This document shows positions 1 through 11,100 of a stretch of DNA of 64,000 nucleotides, piece by piece; the first letter of the stretch is position 1, and every line of letters starts with the position of its first letter. The notes under the pieces are model-generated. The model was not told the DNA's origin. It was given only the letters and a program-made list of their open reading frames with translations, and searched no databases. The position numbers were made by a program, and so were the translations under genes. The DNA comes from Pyrocephalus nanus. Lineage: Eukaryota; Chordata; Aves; Passeriformes; Tyrannidae. The stretch spans positions 8,004,556 through 8,068,555 of the forward strand of contig CM076261.1 in the NCBI GenBank assembly GCA_038380795.1, written 5' to 3'.

Positions 1-205
1 AGGGACTGAGGTGACAAGTATCAGGCAGGACTTATCTGCTCCTCCAGGGTACACGCTTGCAGAAAATGCTGCCAGGATCTTGAATAAGAAACTTTTGGAG
101 CATGCCTTAAAGGAAGACAGAAGGCTATCTTCACACAGCCCACCAAATCTTAGCAATGACAACAGCACAGGAGAAATTGTCAAAGTAGATCCAGGGTCCA
201 TAGAG
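1..205 (+). CDS. Coding exon (5' end outside window) of an unidentified spliced gene, last-but-one exon in this model
   Basis: Seen: an open frame (codons beginning at position 2) runs from the window edge to 205, where GAG is followed by GTAATG, a good donor, leaving phase 0. The encoded peptide has a predicted amphipathic helix containing PPGYTLAENAARILNKK and continuing with LLEHALKEDRR, then a Ser/Pro/Asn-rich linker and an acidic end, VKVDPGSIE. Reading on past the donor meets a stop at 254-256, so the coding must be spliced away here. The first in-window codon that could act as a start is GTG at 11, but the frame is open upstream, so this is an internal exon and not a gene start. The composition suggests the intracellular C-terminal region of a scaffold or coiled-coil type protein. 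That is inference, because I do not recognise the family and assign no function. It joins in phase to the exon at 6861. Confidence 0.72.
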
Positions 206-778
206 GTAATGAGTTTGCTTGTTTTTCCTCCTATAGCTAAGTGCACTCTTCTTTGAACAAATGCATTATGAGATCTCTTGCAGTCCGAGTGAGTATTTAC
301 AATAAATATCCTAGTTCTGTCATGGTACCACCAGCGAGTTCCAGTCATGAAACTATTGGATTAGTCACTGAAGAACTCACTAAAGAATTGAGTTTCTACC
401 CTGGCAGCTTATTGGGCTTGAAAGCGTCAGAAGAGTTTTATCCTTCCAGTATAAAAATGGTTCTTCTCTGAATGACTGGGATAAGGGTATTCTGTCACTA
501 AACACACCACATGTTACAGATGCTCTAGGGACTTAGATGTGAGTAAATTTCTCTTTTATGCTGGATGGAAAGGTAGCTTCTTTCTACTACACAAGAACAG
601 GTGTTAACAAGTTGGTGTGAAAAATAGTCTCTACGATATCCTGAACCAAAGCTTCAGGGCCTTCAGCATACATTTTTCTGAATGTATTTGATTAAGTATG
701 GCTCAGGTATGTGAATGTGATTAAATGGCATGAAGTTTGGTACTAACTGTTGCTGCCTTACAAAAATAAGAAAAAAAA

Positions 779-798
779 TTATATATATATATATATAA
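779..798. repeat. (AT)n microsatellite
   Basis: About ten AT dinucleotide units follow a run of eight A in the intron of the left-hand gene. It is a simple low-complexity repeat with no flanking element. Confidence 0.95.
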
Positions 799-3700
799 TC
801 AACTAGTCTAAGCACATATCTACTTAGTGTTTAAGAGCTCCTTATTGATATTTTGTCATCAATAGTGTAACAGTCATCATCTGTCTCAGCAAGTGTGTCT
901 GGATGTTAGGGGTCAGTCTGGGGTACAGTTATGAGCTAGAGCAACCAACAAAAAAAGAGTGTGTCACTCACGATGGATGAAAGCTTTCAGTTACCCATGT
1001 CTAAATGTCCTGTTTCTGGTGAACCCATATGCCCTTGAGAGTGTAACTCTGAGGAGGCCTTGAAAAGCTGAATTATGCCCAGCTCTTACCAGCATATGTT
1101 GCCTTTCTGGTGCAGCCCTGAAATGGTGTGTGACATGCTGGTTGGTGATACTGCCCAGGGCAGGGACAGGCACTTGTCATCTTCTTTGACCTGTGCTGCC
1201 CCTTTGACATCCTGATGATTTTGGTGAACCCTGGCTGCAGGGCAGCAGCTCCTTCTTGGCAGGCAGCAGCTCCCTGCAAACCCCAGACATCCCACCTTGC
1301 CTTCAGTGGGCAGACCTCCAGCCCTCCTGTCTCAGATAGCCAAGAAAGGGAAGGTTTTTTATCTCAACATTTGGCTTGAAGGATTTGTGGGGACCTGAGT
1401 GCTGGAACCTTGTGTCTGCAGTTTGCCTTGCAGTTAGTGGGTGGTTCTCAGTGTGCAGTCGATTCCTCTTTTGTAGGTACTGCTCAGAGGGTGTGATCTT
1501 TATTGCTTAACAGAGGATCCAAAGCTGAGGATATATTCTCTATATGCAGTTTAAACAGATATAAGCAGGGAACTTTCTACATTAAGGAAAAAAAGAAACC
1601 ACACGAACTTTATAAATATTAGTGAGTGAAAGTGGTCTTTGTGCACATACCTCAGAGTGAATAAAAGTGGAAAGCAGCCTCATTCATTTGACTTTTTCTG
1701 GCTATCTCTGTATTTTTTCCTTAGTTTGAAATACTGAGAATACACTACTGGTCCTCTCTAGAAAGTGTGTTGAACTCTTGCAGGTTCAACTTAGCTTTGC
1801 CTTCAAGGCATCCCTGGAAACTCTTGATTTCCTTCTGTATCTTTTAAATGTCTTGGTAGATTTCAAATGTATTAACGGATGTCATCTTGCATCATTATAA
1901 ATTGCTGCTGGCAAAATGCAACTAGCGTCAGTACCTGCGTATGATGCACAGAGGGATTTGGGTCAATGCTATTTAGCAAAAACTCATTGACCGTCAAACT
2001 GGCAGAAAATTGCTCCTTTTTGTGAATTCTCAGTGGTTTTGCCTAATTTTTTTTGAGTTCTGAGCCTCAGAGCTAAGACTTGTTTTTCCTTGCATCTCCT
2101 ACTTGGCTATTATGACTGCTGTCTAGATGCACAGGTTACGTTCTTTGGGTGATCCTGTCATTTCTCAGGACTGTGCCTTGAAAAGGAAGGTGGCAGACAT
2201 TCACAGCTTGAGCTTAGCTTTCCCTGGGTGAGGTGGTGCTGTGCAAGATGTAGTCAGTGGAGCATGGGTTCACTGCTGAAAACAAAACCACAAATAAGTT
2301 TATACTCTGCAGATGCCTTGGGTTATTTGTGGATTACACCTACCACATAAATTACACTTTGTGCAAATTCCACTTAGCACATTTTGTACAAAGCCAAACT
2401 CAGCAGTTCAGCTAATGATGATCTTGAAGGAGGCAGGGTTGTTCTTGAGGAAGTGCTGACAAGACGCTGCCACCTTCCTGTAGATCCCTGCTCTGCTTCC
2501 CCCTCATCTGTTGGTTTCTGGCCAAGTCAAGTGACCTTCTTACCACCTTCTGGCCTTCTGGTTTCTGCAGTCGTGGCACAGTATATCAAATTACTTTTAA
2601 ACTTGCATGCAACACCTCTCAGTGACTTTTCTTTAATTTGAGCTTCTGAGTTGCTTAGTTACATATTATCCTTTTTTATTCCTGCTGCAAATATGAAATC
2701 TGGTTCATGTACTGACGTACATAAGTATGTAAGCATGTGAGTGTATATGCATACAGAGTAGCAATAACTTTGTATTTTCTAACTTGCCCAGAGCTGCCTA
2801 CAAGTACATTTATTCCACCTCGTGTGGCCTACTAGTGTCTTATCCTGCTAATTCACTAAACCAGTATCTTATTTGCATAGCATAGGATTTGTATTATTAA
2901 AAATGCAGATTAGCACTGCCTAAGTAACAATGTAAGAGCTGGATGAACATTTTGCTTCTATGGCTAGCTGGGATGTAGATCATGGAGGTTACACAACAAT
3001 CCTGGACTGATGGTCAGACTCATTTCTGGAGACAGCACGATGAAAGGACTGTCCAAACAGACCCACAGAGGAGAGGGCAGGTGCTGCATTCTCTGCTTGC
3101 CGAGGCAGAGCAATTGCTGCATGTTTGCCACTGAACCGTTCAGCATGGAAGGAGGAATGTGAAAAATTAGGGAAGGTGTTGTCAGAAATAAAGGGCTTTT
3201 GCTTTAGTTTGAGTCTTCCATCCAGCATCACTGTTAAAGGGAAACAAGGAAGAACGGTGAGACAAAGGGCTGTCATGAAACCTGAGCAACACAAGCATGA
3301 GCAACATAAAATATCAGTCACTTTTTCAGTTGTTAAAGACTTCATAAGCAGAAATTCTCTCTTGAAATTAAACAAAGGGAAAAAATTACAGCTTTATTCC
3401 CCTTTCGTAGTAATGTGTTTTTTCCCTAGCCCTAATCAAGGTTGGCAAAGGATAACTTTCTGCTGAGTAGAAATATTTGTTTATTGCTATTCCTCTTCTG
3501 AGACTGTGCTGGGATTGTAAAAGATTGGTTTGTTTGCTTCCTTCCTTTCTAAGTCGTTTTCTGCTAGTGGCTTATCTTTTATTTTTGATTATTAGTTTCC
3601 CTGTGATAACAGAGGTAACATGATCTGAATGAGTAGTAACATCTGGAGACTTCTTCCTTGCTGACATGAAATCTTCACTTTAAAAAAATAATCGATTAAA

Positions 3701-6700
3701 ACAGTTCTTTCCAACTACTTGCTTTCTTTTTCTTTTCTGTCTGTTCTGTCCAGAACCAAACTGTCTTATTAACTGCCCCCTGGGGACTCTAACCCTGCCT
3801 GCCTCACTGCTGTAAGTGCTTTCTACCTTGTTTCCAGAGCTTTCCGAAAGCGGTCATCTTTGAACACGTGGGTTAACCAAGGGAAATAAATGATCACAGC
3901 TCCAGAGGTATCAGTGCACACCCGATATCCATGTGGGGTCCTTCGTATGCCACAGTCAGGAAACACTCAGGATAGGAGCTCATCTGCCATGTCCTGCAGA
4001 ATCACAGGCTATGAAGAGGTCACACTTCAGTCAAAATTTGTAATGTTGTTTTTTTTTTTGTTCAACTTTTAAAAATTGGCAAGATTTAAAACCAACACAA
4101 AGGTATACAAAAATATTAAGAAGGGATTCCGATTTAAATCAAACTTTTGTTGGTTTTTTTTTTTGGACAAATACACAGCACTGCACAGGGCTTCTGGCTG
4201 CCTCAGGGTGCCTTCCCTCCAGCCCTGGCTACTGTAGCAGCTGGAGAGGGCTGGGAAGGGGGCTCCAGCACCAGCCTGTGGCTAGTAGTCACTTTTGCTC
4301 ATTAAGCTGTTCCAGGCCCAGTTTTGGCCAGTGGCTGCAGCTGCCGCAGTGAAGGGATGGTGCTGTGCGGACATGAGCTGTGACCATCCACTCTGCCTCA
4401 GAGAAAAGAGAAAAGTGGTTTGTTTTTATTTTATTAATATAGGCATAGCCACGGTGGCTGACAGCCTGGCTTAGGAAATAGCTAGAAACTGGAGCTGAAA
4501 TAATCTTTCCCATTTTCAATGTTCAGACTAAGAATTGCTGCCTGTCCACCCACACCCCCTCAAGCAACAACCAAACTAAATTACCCACAGGATAATTTTT
4601 TAAAAAACATTCCTAGCTATGACAGCTCCGTTTGGAAGGTGAGGAAGGGTTTTCACAAACGGTTTTGCAGTTTCCTTGTCGTGGCTGGATTTCCACACAG
4701 CAGGTGTGGGTGACTGACTCAGCAGCCAGCATGTTATAAGATTAGGCTGACAGTCACTTTTGGCCCTGGAGCCATCACCAGCACAGCCTTGTGTGGTGCT
4801 GGGCATGTGTACATCACAGATAAGATGAGCTTAACCCTGCTGTTTGGTGAAAGCTGACCAACATCTGCGGGCATGCTGGAGAGAGGCTTTTGAACTGGGA
4901 GGCAGAGTGGAAATAAATTTCATGATCACCATGCTAACTCTGATTTACTGCTCTGAGACTAGGATAAAGCATCCAGAAGCAAGCAGTGCTATAAAGATAT
5001 CTTTTTAAGCCTCTGTTTAGAAAGAGGCTAAGACAAAACCCGCAAATCTCATAGCCTCAATTCTCCGTGATGTGCTGCCCGTGAGTGTTGCTGTGCAGAT
5101 AGATTTCTCTTAACAAATCTGAGTCTAGTGGCAGCTTTCACAGACCACATGTTGCCCCGGGCACAGTGGGATAAGGTGAAGTAAGGACACACAGTCAACC
5201 TTTTTGTTAGGGCTGATTTATATTTCAGCCTTATTGTTGTTTTAGCAAGGGTCATGAAGTTTATGGCGCAGGCATGGGGCGGGGGGGGAGGACACAGAGA
5301 GATAGGAAGTGGTTCAGGCTGAGGATCCATAGCCCCCTGACCACCTCCTGCAGTGGCTCACTAGCCTCACTCTCTGTGTGTGCTGAGAGCAGATGGGCAA
5401 AGGTCTGACTCAAGCAGTGGTGCGCAGTTCTCTGTTGGCTGCGCATTGCCCAAAGGCACCAAGGTTGACCCTTTACTAAGGCTTCCCTGAGTCTGAAAAT
5501 GCACTCTCTCCAAAGCATGTCTCACCAGCTCCATTTCTCATATCTCAGCTCTGTGTCTTTAAAATTGATCTTTCTGTCATGTTTTTTGTCTTTGTGTTTG
5601 GTCTTCCCATTCCAATGGAAAGGTTCAGTGGCATATCACCTTGTTTGTTCACTGCCAATCACATCATGTTACCTATTGCAGTATTCTCCATCCCTAGTCA
5701 AGTTTCTCCTTCTCCACTTGAAACAGTGTGCTGAATCCTTGCATCCCTACTGCATTTTTCTACTGCTGCCTTGGTTTCTCTCTGCCCCTCTATGCCAGAG
5801 CTTTTCCTTTGCACTGTGTTGTTTTTGGTCTCTCTCTTCATTTATTGCCACTTTGCATTCTGACTTTGAGACTGGATTTTATTGAAGTCCTCTGTCCTTT
5901 CCAGTGACTGCTGCTTAGTGTACACATTGCTATTGGTTGACAAACTCCTCTGATTTGCTTTTAATAAATCACAAAATGTGCAGTGAAATTCAGAAGCTTG
6001 GCTTTGGCACTATGAGACACGTTTACTCCCACAGTCACTCAGCTTGGTGTAAGGAGGATTCAGAGTGAGGCAGAAAGCCCAGCTATGCTATGAGCAAAGT
6101 CCATAAATACTAGAGGCATTACCAACTTAGGGCCAGAGTTAAAAATCACAACTGTAAATTGTTTCTAATCGCAAAGGCGAGCTAACCAAGCCTGAACAGT
6201 AGAAAGTTGGTGGAATAATAAAATTTCCATTTTCTTCCATTTCTGTGAATTTCATCTTTAACATACAGTACCTCTGAATCCTGTAATTCAGGCTTCAGTA
6301 GCTGGCAGTAAGAAGTGATGTTCCAGAAGACAAGATCTGTAGGTAAGCCTCACCTTTAACCCAGCTGGAGATCATGACTACTCCTGTAGTCATTATTCTG
6401 CTGCTAAGAAGTCTCCTGCATGTCACTGTGAACTCTGAAGCAGACAAAAGGAGTGAGCAGTTGATTTTCACCCCTCTTGCAAATGCCAAACTTGGCCCTT
6501 TTATGGCAGGTCAGTACTTAGAGTAAAGTGAATGAATAGCAGATTTTCCTGGATTATCATGCAAATGTGCTTTTCAGCTCTTCTCTTTCCAGCACAAGGA
6601 GAATTAGCAAATGGAAGTTTGTCAGCTACTTCAACTCATCTCAGACCTCTTTCATTCCCTCCTTACCTGTTCCATAAATCATGGACACACGTGCAGCTTC

Positions 6701-6826
6701 CTGGAGCCCACACATAGCCAGACCTTTGCTGCTTGCTTTTGCCCCGCCACATGACAGATGCTTAGCTTTAGTTTGAAGTTTTTGTTTCTTAATTCTTTGC
6801 GCATCCAGACGGCCTCTAATGCAAGT

Positions 6827-6860
6827 CACTAACCGCTATTTTGCTCTCTTGGCTGCCAAG
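6827..6860 (+). promoter_or_regulatory. Branch point, pyrimidine tract and 3' splice site of the terminal exon
   Basis: CACTAAC at 6827-6833 matches the yUnAy branch-point consensus, with its A at 6832, 28-29 bases before the splice junction. A pyrimidine-rich stretch (TTTTGCTCTCTTGG) follows, then GCCAAG and the exon. Spacing and order are those of a normal vertebrate 3' splice site. A second AG with an even better pyrimidine tract ends at 6808. Using it from the phase-0 donor at 205 would give a stop after seven codons, so the 6860 site is preferred. Confidence 0.7.
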
Positions 6861-7070
6861 GAACTACCTTGTTCTGCACTAGCCCCGTCCCTCCAACCCT
6901 GCTTCTCCCGGCCAGAGAGACCAGCGAACCGGCGCCCACCATCACGATGGGCTTCACATTCCCCTACTGCCTCACAGTCGCAGTCCACCAGAGACCTGAC
7001 TTCCTCAGAGGAGTGCGGAAGCAAGGAGCTTCTGGCAGAGACCCCCAGCCAGGGAGGCGATCCGGCCTGA
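6861..7070 (+). CDS. Terminal coding exon, Ser/Pro/Arg-rich C-terminus of the unidentified protein
   Basis: Seen: joining 205 to 6861 keeps phase 0 and gives 69 further residues before TGA at 7068-7070. The peptide includes [16 protein letters not shown], a cluster of Ser/Thr/Gln and an acidic ending with TPSQGGDPA. It looks disordered, with several basic-residue and Ser-Pro sites that could be phosphorylated (inference). The exon is much richer in GC and CpG than its surroundings, as expected of a coding exon. Frames on the opposite strand and in the other plus frames are also open here, but that is a by-product of high GC content. I do not recognise the protein. Support for this reading is the in-phase join, the branch point and the 3' UTR that follows with a poly(A) signal. 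Confidence 0.68.
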   Translation, partial: ELPCSALAPSLQPCFSRPERPANRRPPSRWASHSPTASQSQSTRDLTSSEECGSKELLAETPSQGGDPA

Positions 7071-7078
7071 CTCCGCAT

Positions 7079-7097
7079 GGGAACGGGGCGGGGGGGC
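7079..7097 (+). other. G-quadruplex-type G-rich tract in the proximal 3' UTR
   Basis: The tract reads GGGAACGGGGCGGGGGGG, just after the stop codon. It provides four G triplets with short loops and could fold as an RNA or DNA quadruplex. Function is unknown. Confidence 0.5.
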
Positions 7098-7798
7098 CAC
7101 AACTCGCCGCCACCAGGTCGCCCGCCAGCCGTCTCTGCCACGAAGGAGGGAGGTCCGCTTGGAGAGGTCAAAGAATGTTCTCAGAAACAGCTGCTGAATG
7201 TCCGACCTGGGAAACAGAGGTGTTTCTAGAATGAAACAGTTAATGTGCCTGTAATAACTTAATTTTTTCATAGCTGAGAAAACTATTTTTGTCTCCATCT
7301 TTTCTACATACAGTATATTAACAAAAACAAACAAAAAAAAAAAGGTTAAAATGATATAAAGTAAGATTTAAAGTAAAATGTAAATTAAGTTTTAAGGGAA
7401 TTTGAATACATGCTCGCGCTCTCTCCAAATACTGACTGCCTTTTGGTTATATTTGCACTGTTATGTTTTCAGTTTTGGTTTGGGGTATTTTTTGGGTTGG
7501 GTTTTTTTTAATTTCATGTAAAACTAGGGTCTTAAGTTAATTTTATTCTATTTTAATGTCAGTGTTATCAGTTTTTTAAAGGTAAGGTTCTTAAAGATGC
7601 TTCAACTGTCTGAAGCGATACTTTTTAAGTAGTGAAGAAAGCCATTAAGCTCGTTCACTAGACTTGTGATCAATTGAGATGGAGGGGAATACAGGTAAAC
7701 ACAAAAAAAATGTGTTAAAAAAAATGCCTCAGAAAGTCTTACGGAGTTAGCTGTAAAATACACCTACAATACTTGACTTGCATGCCTCTGGGTCCTCG

Positions 7799-7893
7799 CA
7801 CTTTAGTGCATGTACATACTGCTACTGTACCATCACATAAATGTGAGTCAATCTGTTTCACTGTAATATTGTTGTGAATTTACCTGTACTGTA
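7799..7893 (+). promoter_or_regulatory. Cluster of mRNA-control motifs in the 3' UTR (miR-17 family, Pumilio, miR-101)
   Basis: Seen: GCACTTTA at 7799-7806 is an 8-mer seed match for the miR-17/20/93/106 family. TGTACATA at 7811-7818 is a Pumilio recognition element. TACTGTA at 7823-7829 and GTACTGTA at 7886-7893 match the miR-144/miR-101 seeds. Known: these motifs act in 3' UTRs. Inferred: they regulate this mRNA. Single seed matches are common by chance, but this density close to a poly(A) signal supports the 3' UTR reading. Confidence 0.4.
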
Positions 7894-8081
7894 CTTTTAT
7901 TGTTGGTATTCTTGCATTGACTATACAAAAAGAGTTTTTAAATTATTGTTAGCAGTTCAACTGGCTATGTACAGTGTTTACTGAGAACTTCCTTTGTTTT
8001 GGGAAAACCATGGAGATCTTTGGGCATACTAAATTGTAACTGGTCTTGTTTAAGAGTCTCCTGGAGACCATGTGAAGTGGA

Positions 8082-8087
8082 AATAAA
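8082..8087 (+). terminator. AATAAA poly(A) signal
   Basis: A canonical AATAAA is followed about 20-35 bases later by GAGTGCTTTGTGATTTTTTTT, a GT/T-rich downstream element. Together they form a complete vertebrate cleavage and polyadenylation site, about 1 kb after the stop codon of the left-hand gene. Confidence 0.65.
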
Positions 8088-8110
8088 ACCCTCAGTATTT
8101 ACAATCTGCT

Positions 8111-11100
8111 CGAGTGCTTTGTGATTTTTTTTTATGATGGTACTTCCCAGGTTCATTTAACTGGTGGGAAAAAAAGCCGTCAAACTTCTCCTTTACTCGT
8201 AAGGGAATCAGAATGCTTCCTTATACTAAATAAGTCATGGCAGAGCCAAATATTATGCTGTGTTCTCCATACTCCTGTGAACACTGGATAAGGCCATGAG
8301 AAATGTTCCAGATTCCCTCACTGAACTCCACAAAACATCTGCTCATGCAGATAGTGGGACCCATCTCCTGAGTTTCTCTGAGGCCATATGGTTTGTTGTT
8401 TTCAGTCATTTATGGGAGTGAAAACCAGCTGGCTAAACACAATACCAAAAATATTGCATGTCCAGTATTAATCCAAGGTTATGGATCGTCTACATTACAC
8501 ACAGAGACCCATAAAACCAGGACTTCTGTAAAACTGGTGGCTAACACTGAGAAGTAAATGCAGCCAAGAATTCGTGCTTCCAAGAGGTGGAAACCTCTCA
8601 AGCTACTCTGCCTGGGACCATCTGTTTGGCCACATGCTTTCTCTGGAGCCCCAGAACTGCTCTGACAAGTTATCCCATTGCTGAGCTGGCTCATTCCTGT
8701 TCCATTTCTTTTACTGAGGCTTTCTGAGGCTCATTTGTTGAAGAGCACCATCTGGGATCCCTAGAAACCTTTCTGGTTAGCTCTGTCAAGGGATAAGCCC
8801 CTCATATCCCATCTTGCTGCATCATGGCTAGCTTTCTAGGAAGTTTAATTCAGCTGTTGGATAAGAACAAACTCCCTAGCTCCCAAATAGCAGCCAATTG
8901 AGCTCTGATTTCTACTGTATCAGTGAGGGCTGTAGTTATTGAACTGGTGTGAAAATGTCTACCTATGGGTCATCATTACAAAAAATGACCACTTACCAAG
9001 ACAGGCAGTGACTGAAAAGCACTGTTGTGTAATGGATCTCTGGTGCCCCAGCCAAAACAAGGGCCGTTCAGTGCCAGTCCTGACCAGCAATAATCATATT
9101 AGAGATAACTGCTTTCCCAGCTGCCTCAAAACTTCACTGATAGCGTTTTACATGAGAATTAAGTATAATTCCAAAATCTGAATGCTTAAAATTGTCCATG
9201 ATAGCCACCCTGCATGCTGGAAAATCTTGTTTCTGCAACACTTTGCTGAATTATTGCACTAATCTCATTTTGGGAGTGGAAAGAGTAGCACATGCAAGAA
9301 GCATTTTGAAGGTTAAACAAGAGTCACGATGGTTATTGAGGAAGACTAAGCCACAACTGAAAAATCTTTGTTTTCAAAAATTACCATTAGTAGTTTTGCA
9401 GAGATAACAGGAGGTTGCTACTTCCTTAAAAGCTCTTTCTCCTAGATGAAGTAAGTTAAAGTTCCAAAGAAATGAGAAATGTTGAAGACAGGCAAGTAAA
9501 AATTATATTCTTTTTCTTGTGACAGCTGTAATATTTTTTTCTTTTAATGATGCAGAAGAAAATTCAGAGAACTAATCCGTTGCTTTGATACCAGGAAATG
9601 GTATTTGCCTTTCAAGTCAAGGACACACCAGCTTGCAGAATTAGCTGCTGGTCATCCTGAAATAAGAAGCTCTGAGAGGATAAGCAGCTCTCTGTGACTT
9701 GACAGGTAAAGTGCTTCTGAAACAGCAAGAATCACTGAAATAAAAGCAAGAGAGGTAGTAATAGCAAGAATAAGGTTAAGCACAAATAGAAATTCTGTGG
9801 ATGATCTTAAAAAGAATCACATTAATTAAACATAATCTCCTTTCTAGTCTAATTAGCAAATACAGTGACATCGAGAAATATCACGTTTCTCCTGGCTCCT
9901 TGGAAACAACAGGGCTTCCCTCTTCTGGTATAGCTTCTGGTGGGGTTTGGAGAATCCTACTAACACTCACATTATTCCATCCTGCTCCAAAATTACTTAC
10001 ATAAATCATAAAATAAATTACAAGTCTCTGCTCCATCTAAGGTTCTTCTAAAAGCTTCTGAGAGAAAATGAAAAGCCTTTTTAGAAGATCTGCAGCTCAC
10101 TCCGTGTCTGTGGGGTATCTGAATTATCGCCTTATGAATAATCGGGGTAGGTGAAGCCTCACAGATTACCACACAAGTTAGTGTAAGAGGATATGAATAC
10201 ATCTGTCACAGCTTCATCTGATAAGGCTGAAATAGATAGCTGGATTTCACCCGGAGGTTTGTGGTGCCAGAGACAAAGGCCTTAGGATAATGCCTGCGCG
10301 TGCAACACAGAGGGGACCAAGAGCAGGACTGTGACCTGTGGCATCCATCCCACTCCAGACAGATTTTAGGGAGCCTGCAGCATCCCAGGGTGTTGGGGTG
10401 CCCCTCCTGCCTCAACACTGCTGTGTGCACGAGGGCACCATAAGGAGGAAAAATCACCCCTTTCTCCCTTTTCAGCCCTTTCTCCCACTTTCCTTCTTCA
10501 TGCCTCTCCACAGTCATCTGACCACAACATGCTGTCCTCCTGTTTACACAACAGGGGGACATGGATACATACCACTGGTAATAGTGTACAGCCTCCTAAC
10601 TCATCTATCCAAGGCCACAAGGGTATATGCAAAATAGCACAACAGGGCAACACTGCATCTGTGTTGTGCCTCAGTGCCTGGACAAGCACGAGGCTGGGAC
10701 CATCCTTCCCCACCACCCCCTTCCCCATATGTTCCCCTCACATTCCCCTCTGCACAGAGGAAATCTCTGTAAACACAGGGTACCCCAAGACATGTGTCTT
10801 CTCCCAGTCCCTTCCTTTCCTGAGTACCTGAACCATCAAGCTCCCTTGGGCTCTCTTTGGAGATACCCCATTTCTTGCTCACTCCCTCTTCCCTTGTTTT
10901 GACTTCTTTTTATGTAAATCATTACAACAATCTAGAGTATTATTAGGCTGCTGAGTACATATAATTTTCATAGAAATGACAGGGAATGCCTTCAGTCTCC
11001 ACAGAGCCCAGCCTGTTTTGTGGAGAGGCCTAATGGCTTTAAGCAAAGTCTGCTTCCCTTCCCTGCTTATCATCCTATTATCCATCTTGCAGGAATATAA

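Larger units (their letters stand above)
206..6860 (+). other. Last intron of the left-hand gene
   Basis: The interval lies between the GTAATG donor at 206 and the AG at 6859-6860. It is stop-rich in all frames, with T-rich tracts at about 4040-4052 and 4153-4166. I found no further exon in it that keeps phase 0 on both sides. At 1241-1278 there is a short imperfect duplication around GGCAGCAGCTCC, and at 5279-5288 a G run. I see no recognisable transposon. An additional cassette exon of length divisible by three cannot be excluded. Confidence 0.65.
7071..8110 (+). other. 3' untranslated region of the left-hand gene
   Basis: The region runs from the TGA at 7068-7070 to just past the AATAAA at 8082. 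The first 160 bases stay GC-rich, then composition falls to the T/A-rich pattern typical of 3' UTRs. The last 350 bases contain several sequences matching known vertebrate mRNA-control motifs, listed separately. The true cleavage point is not visible in the sequence and is placed about 15-25 bases after AATAAA by the usual rule. Confidence 0.6.

Noticed and set aside
206..288. A possible extra exon 237-288 after a strong acceptor-like TTTTTCCTCCTATAG, ending at GTGAGT
   Set aside because: It would require an intron of only 31 bases after the donor at 205, below any known vertebrate intron. Its 52-bp length would also put the terminal exon at 6861 out of frame. The acceptor is probably fortuitous.
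6809..6860. Alternative start of the terminal exon at 6809, after the AG at 6807-6808
   Set aside because: It has a good pyrimidine tract, but joining it to the phase-0 donor at 205 gives a stop after seven codons. The 6861 site has a branch point and correct phase.
6836..7334. Minus-strand frames of 109-111 codons over the terminal exon
   Set aside because: They are shadows of a GC-rich coding exon and have no start context, splice sites or recognisable domain.
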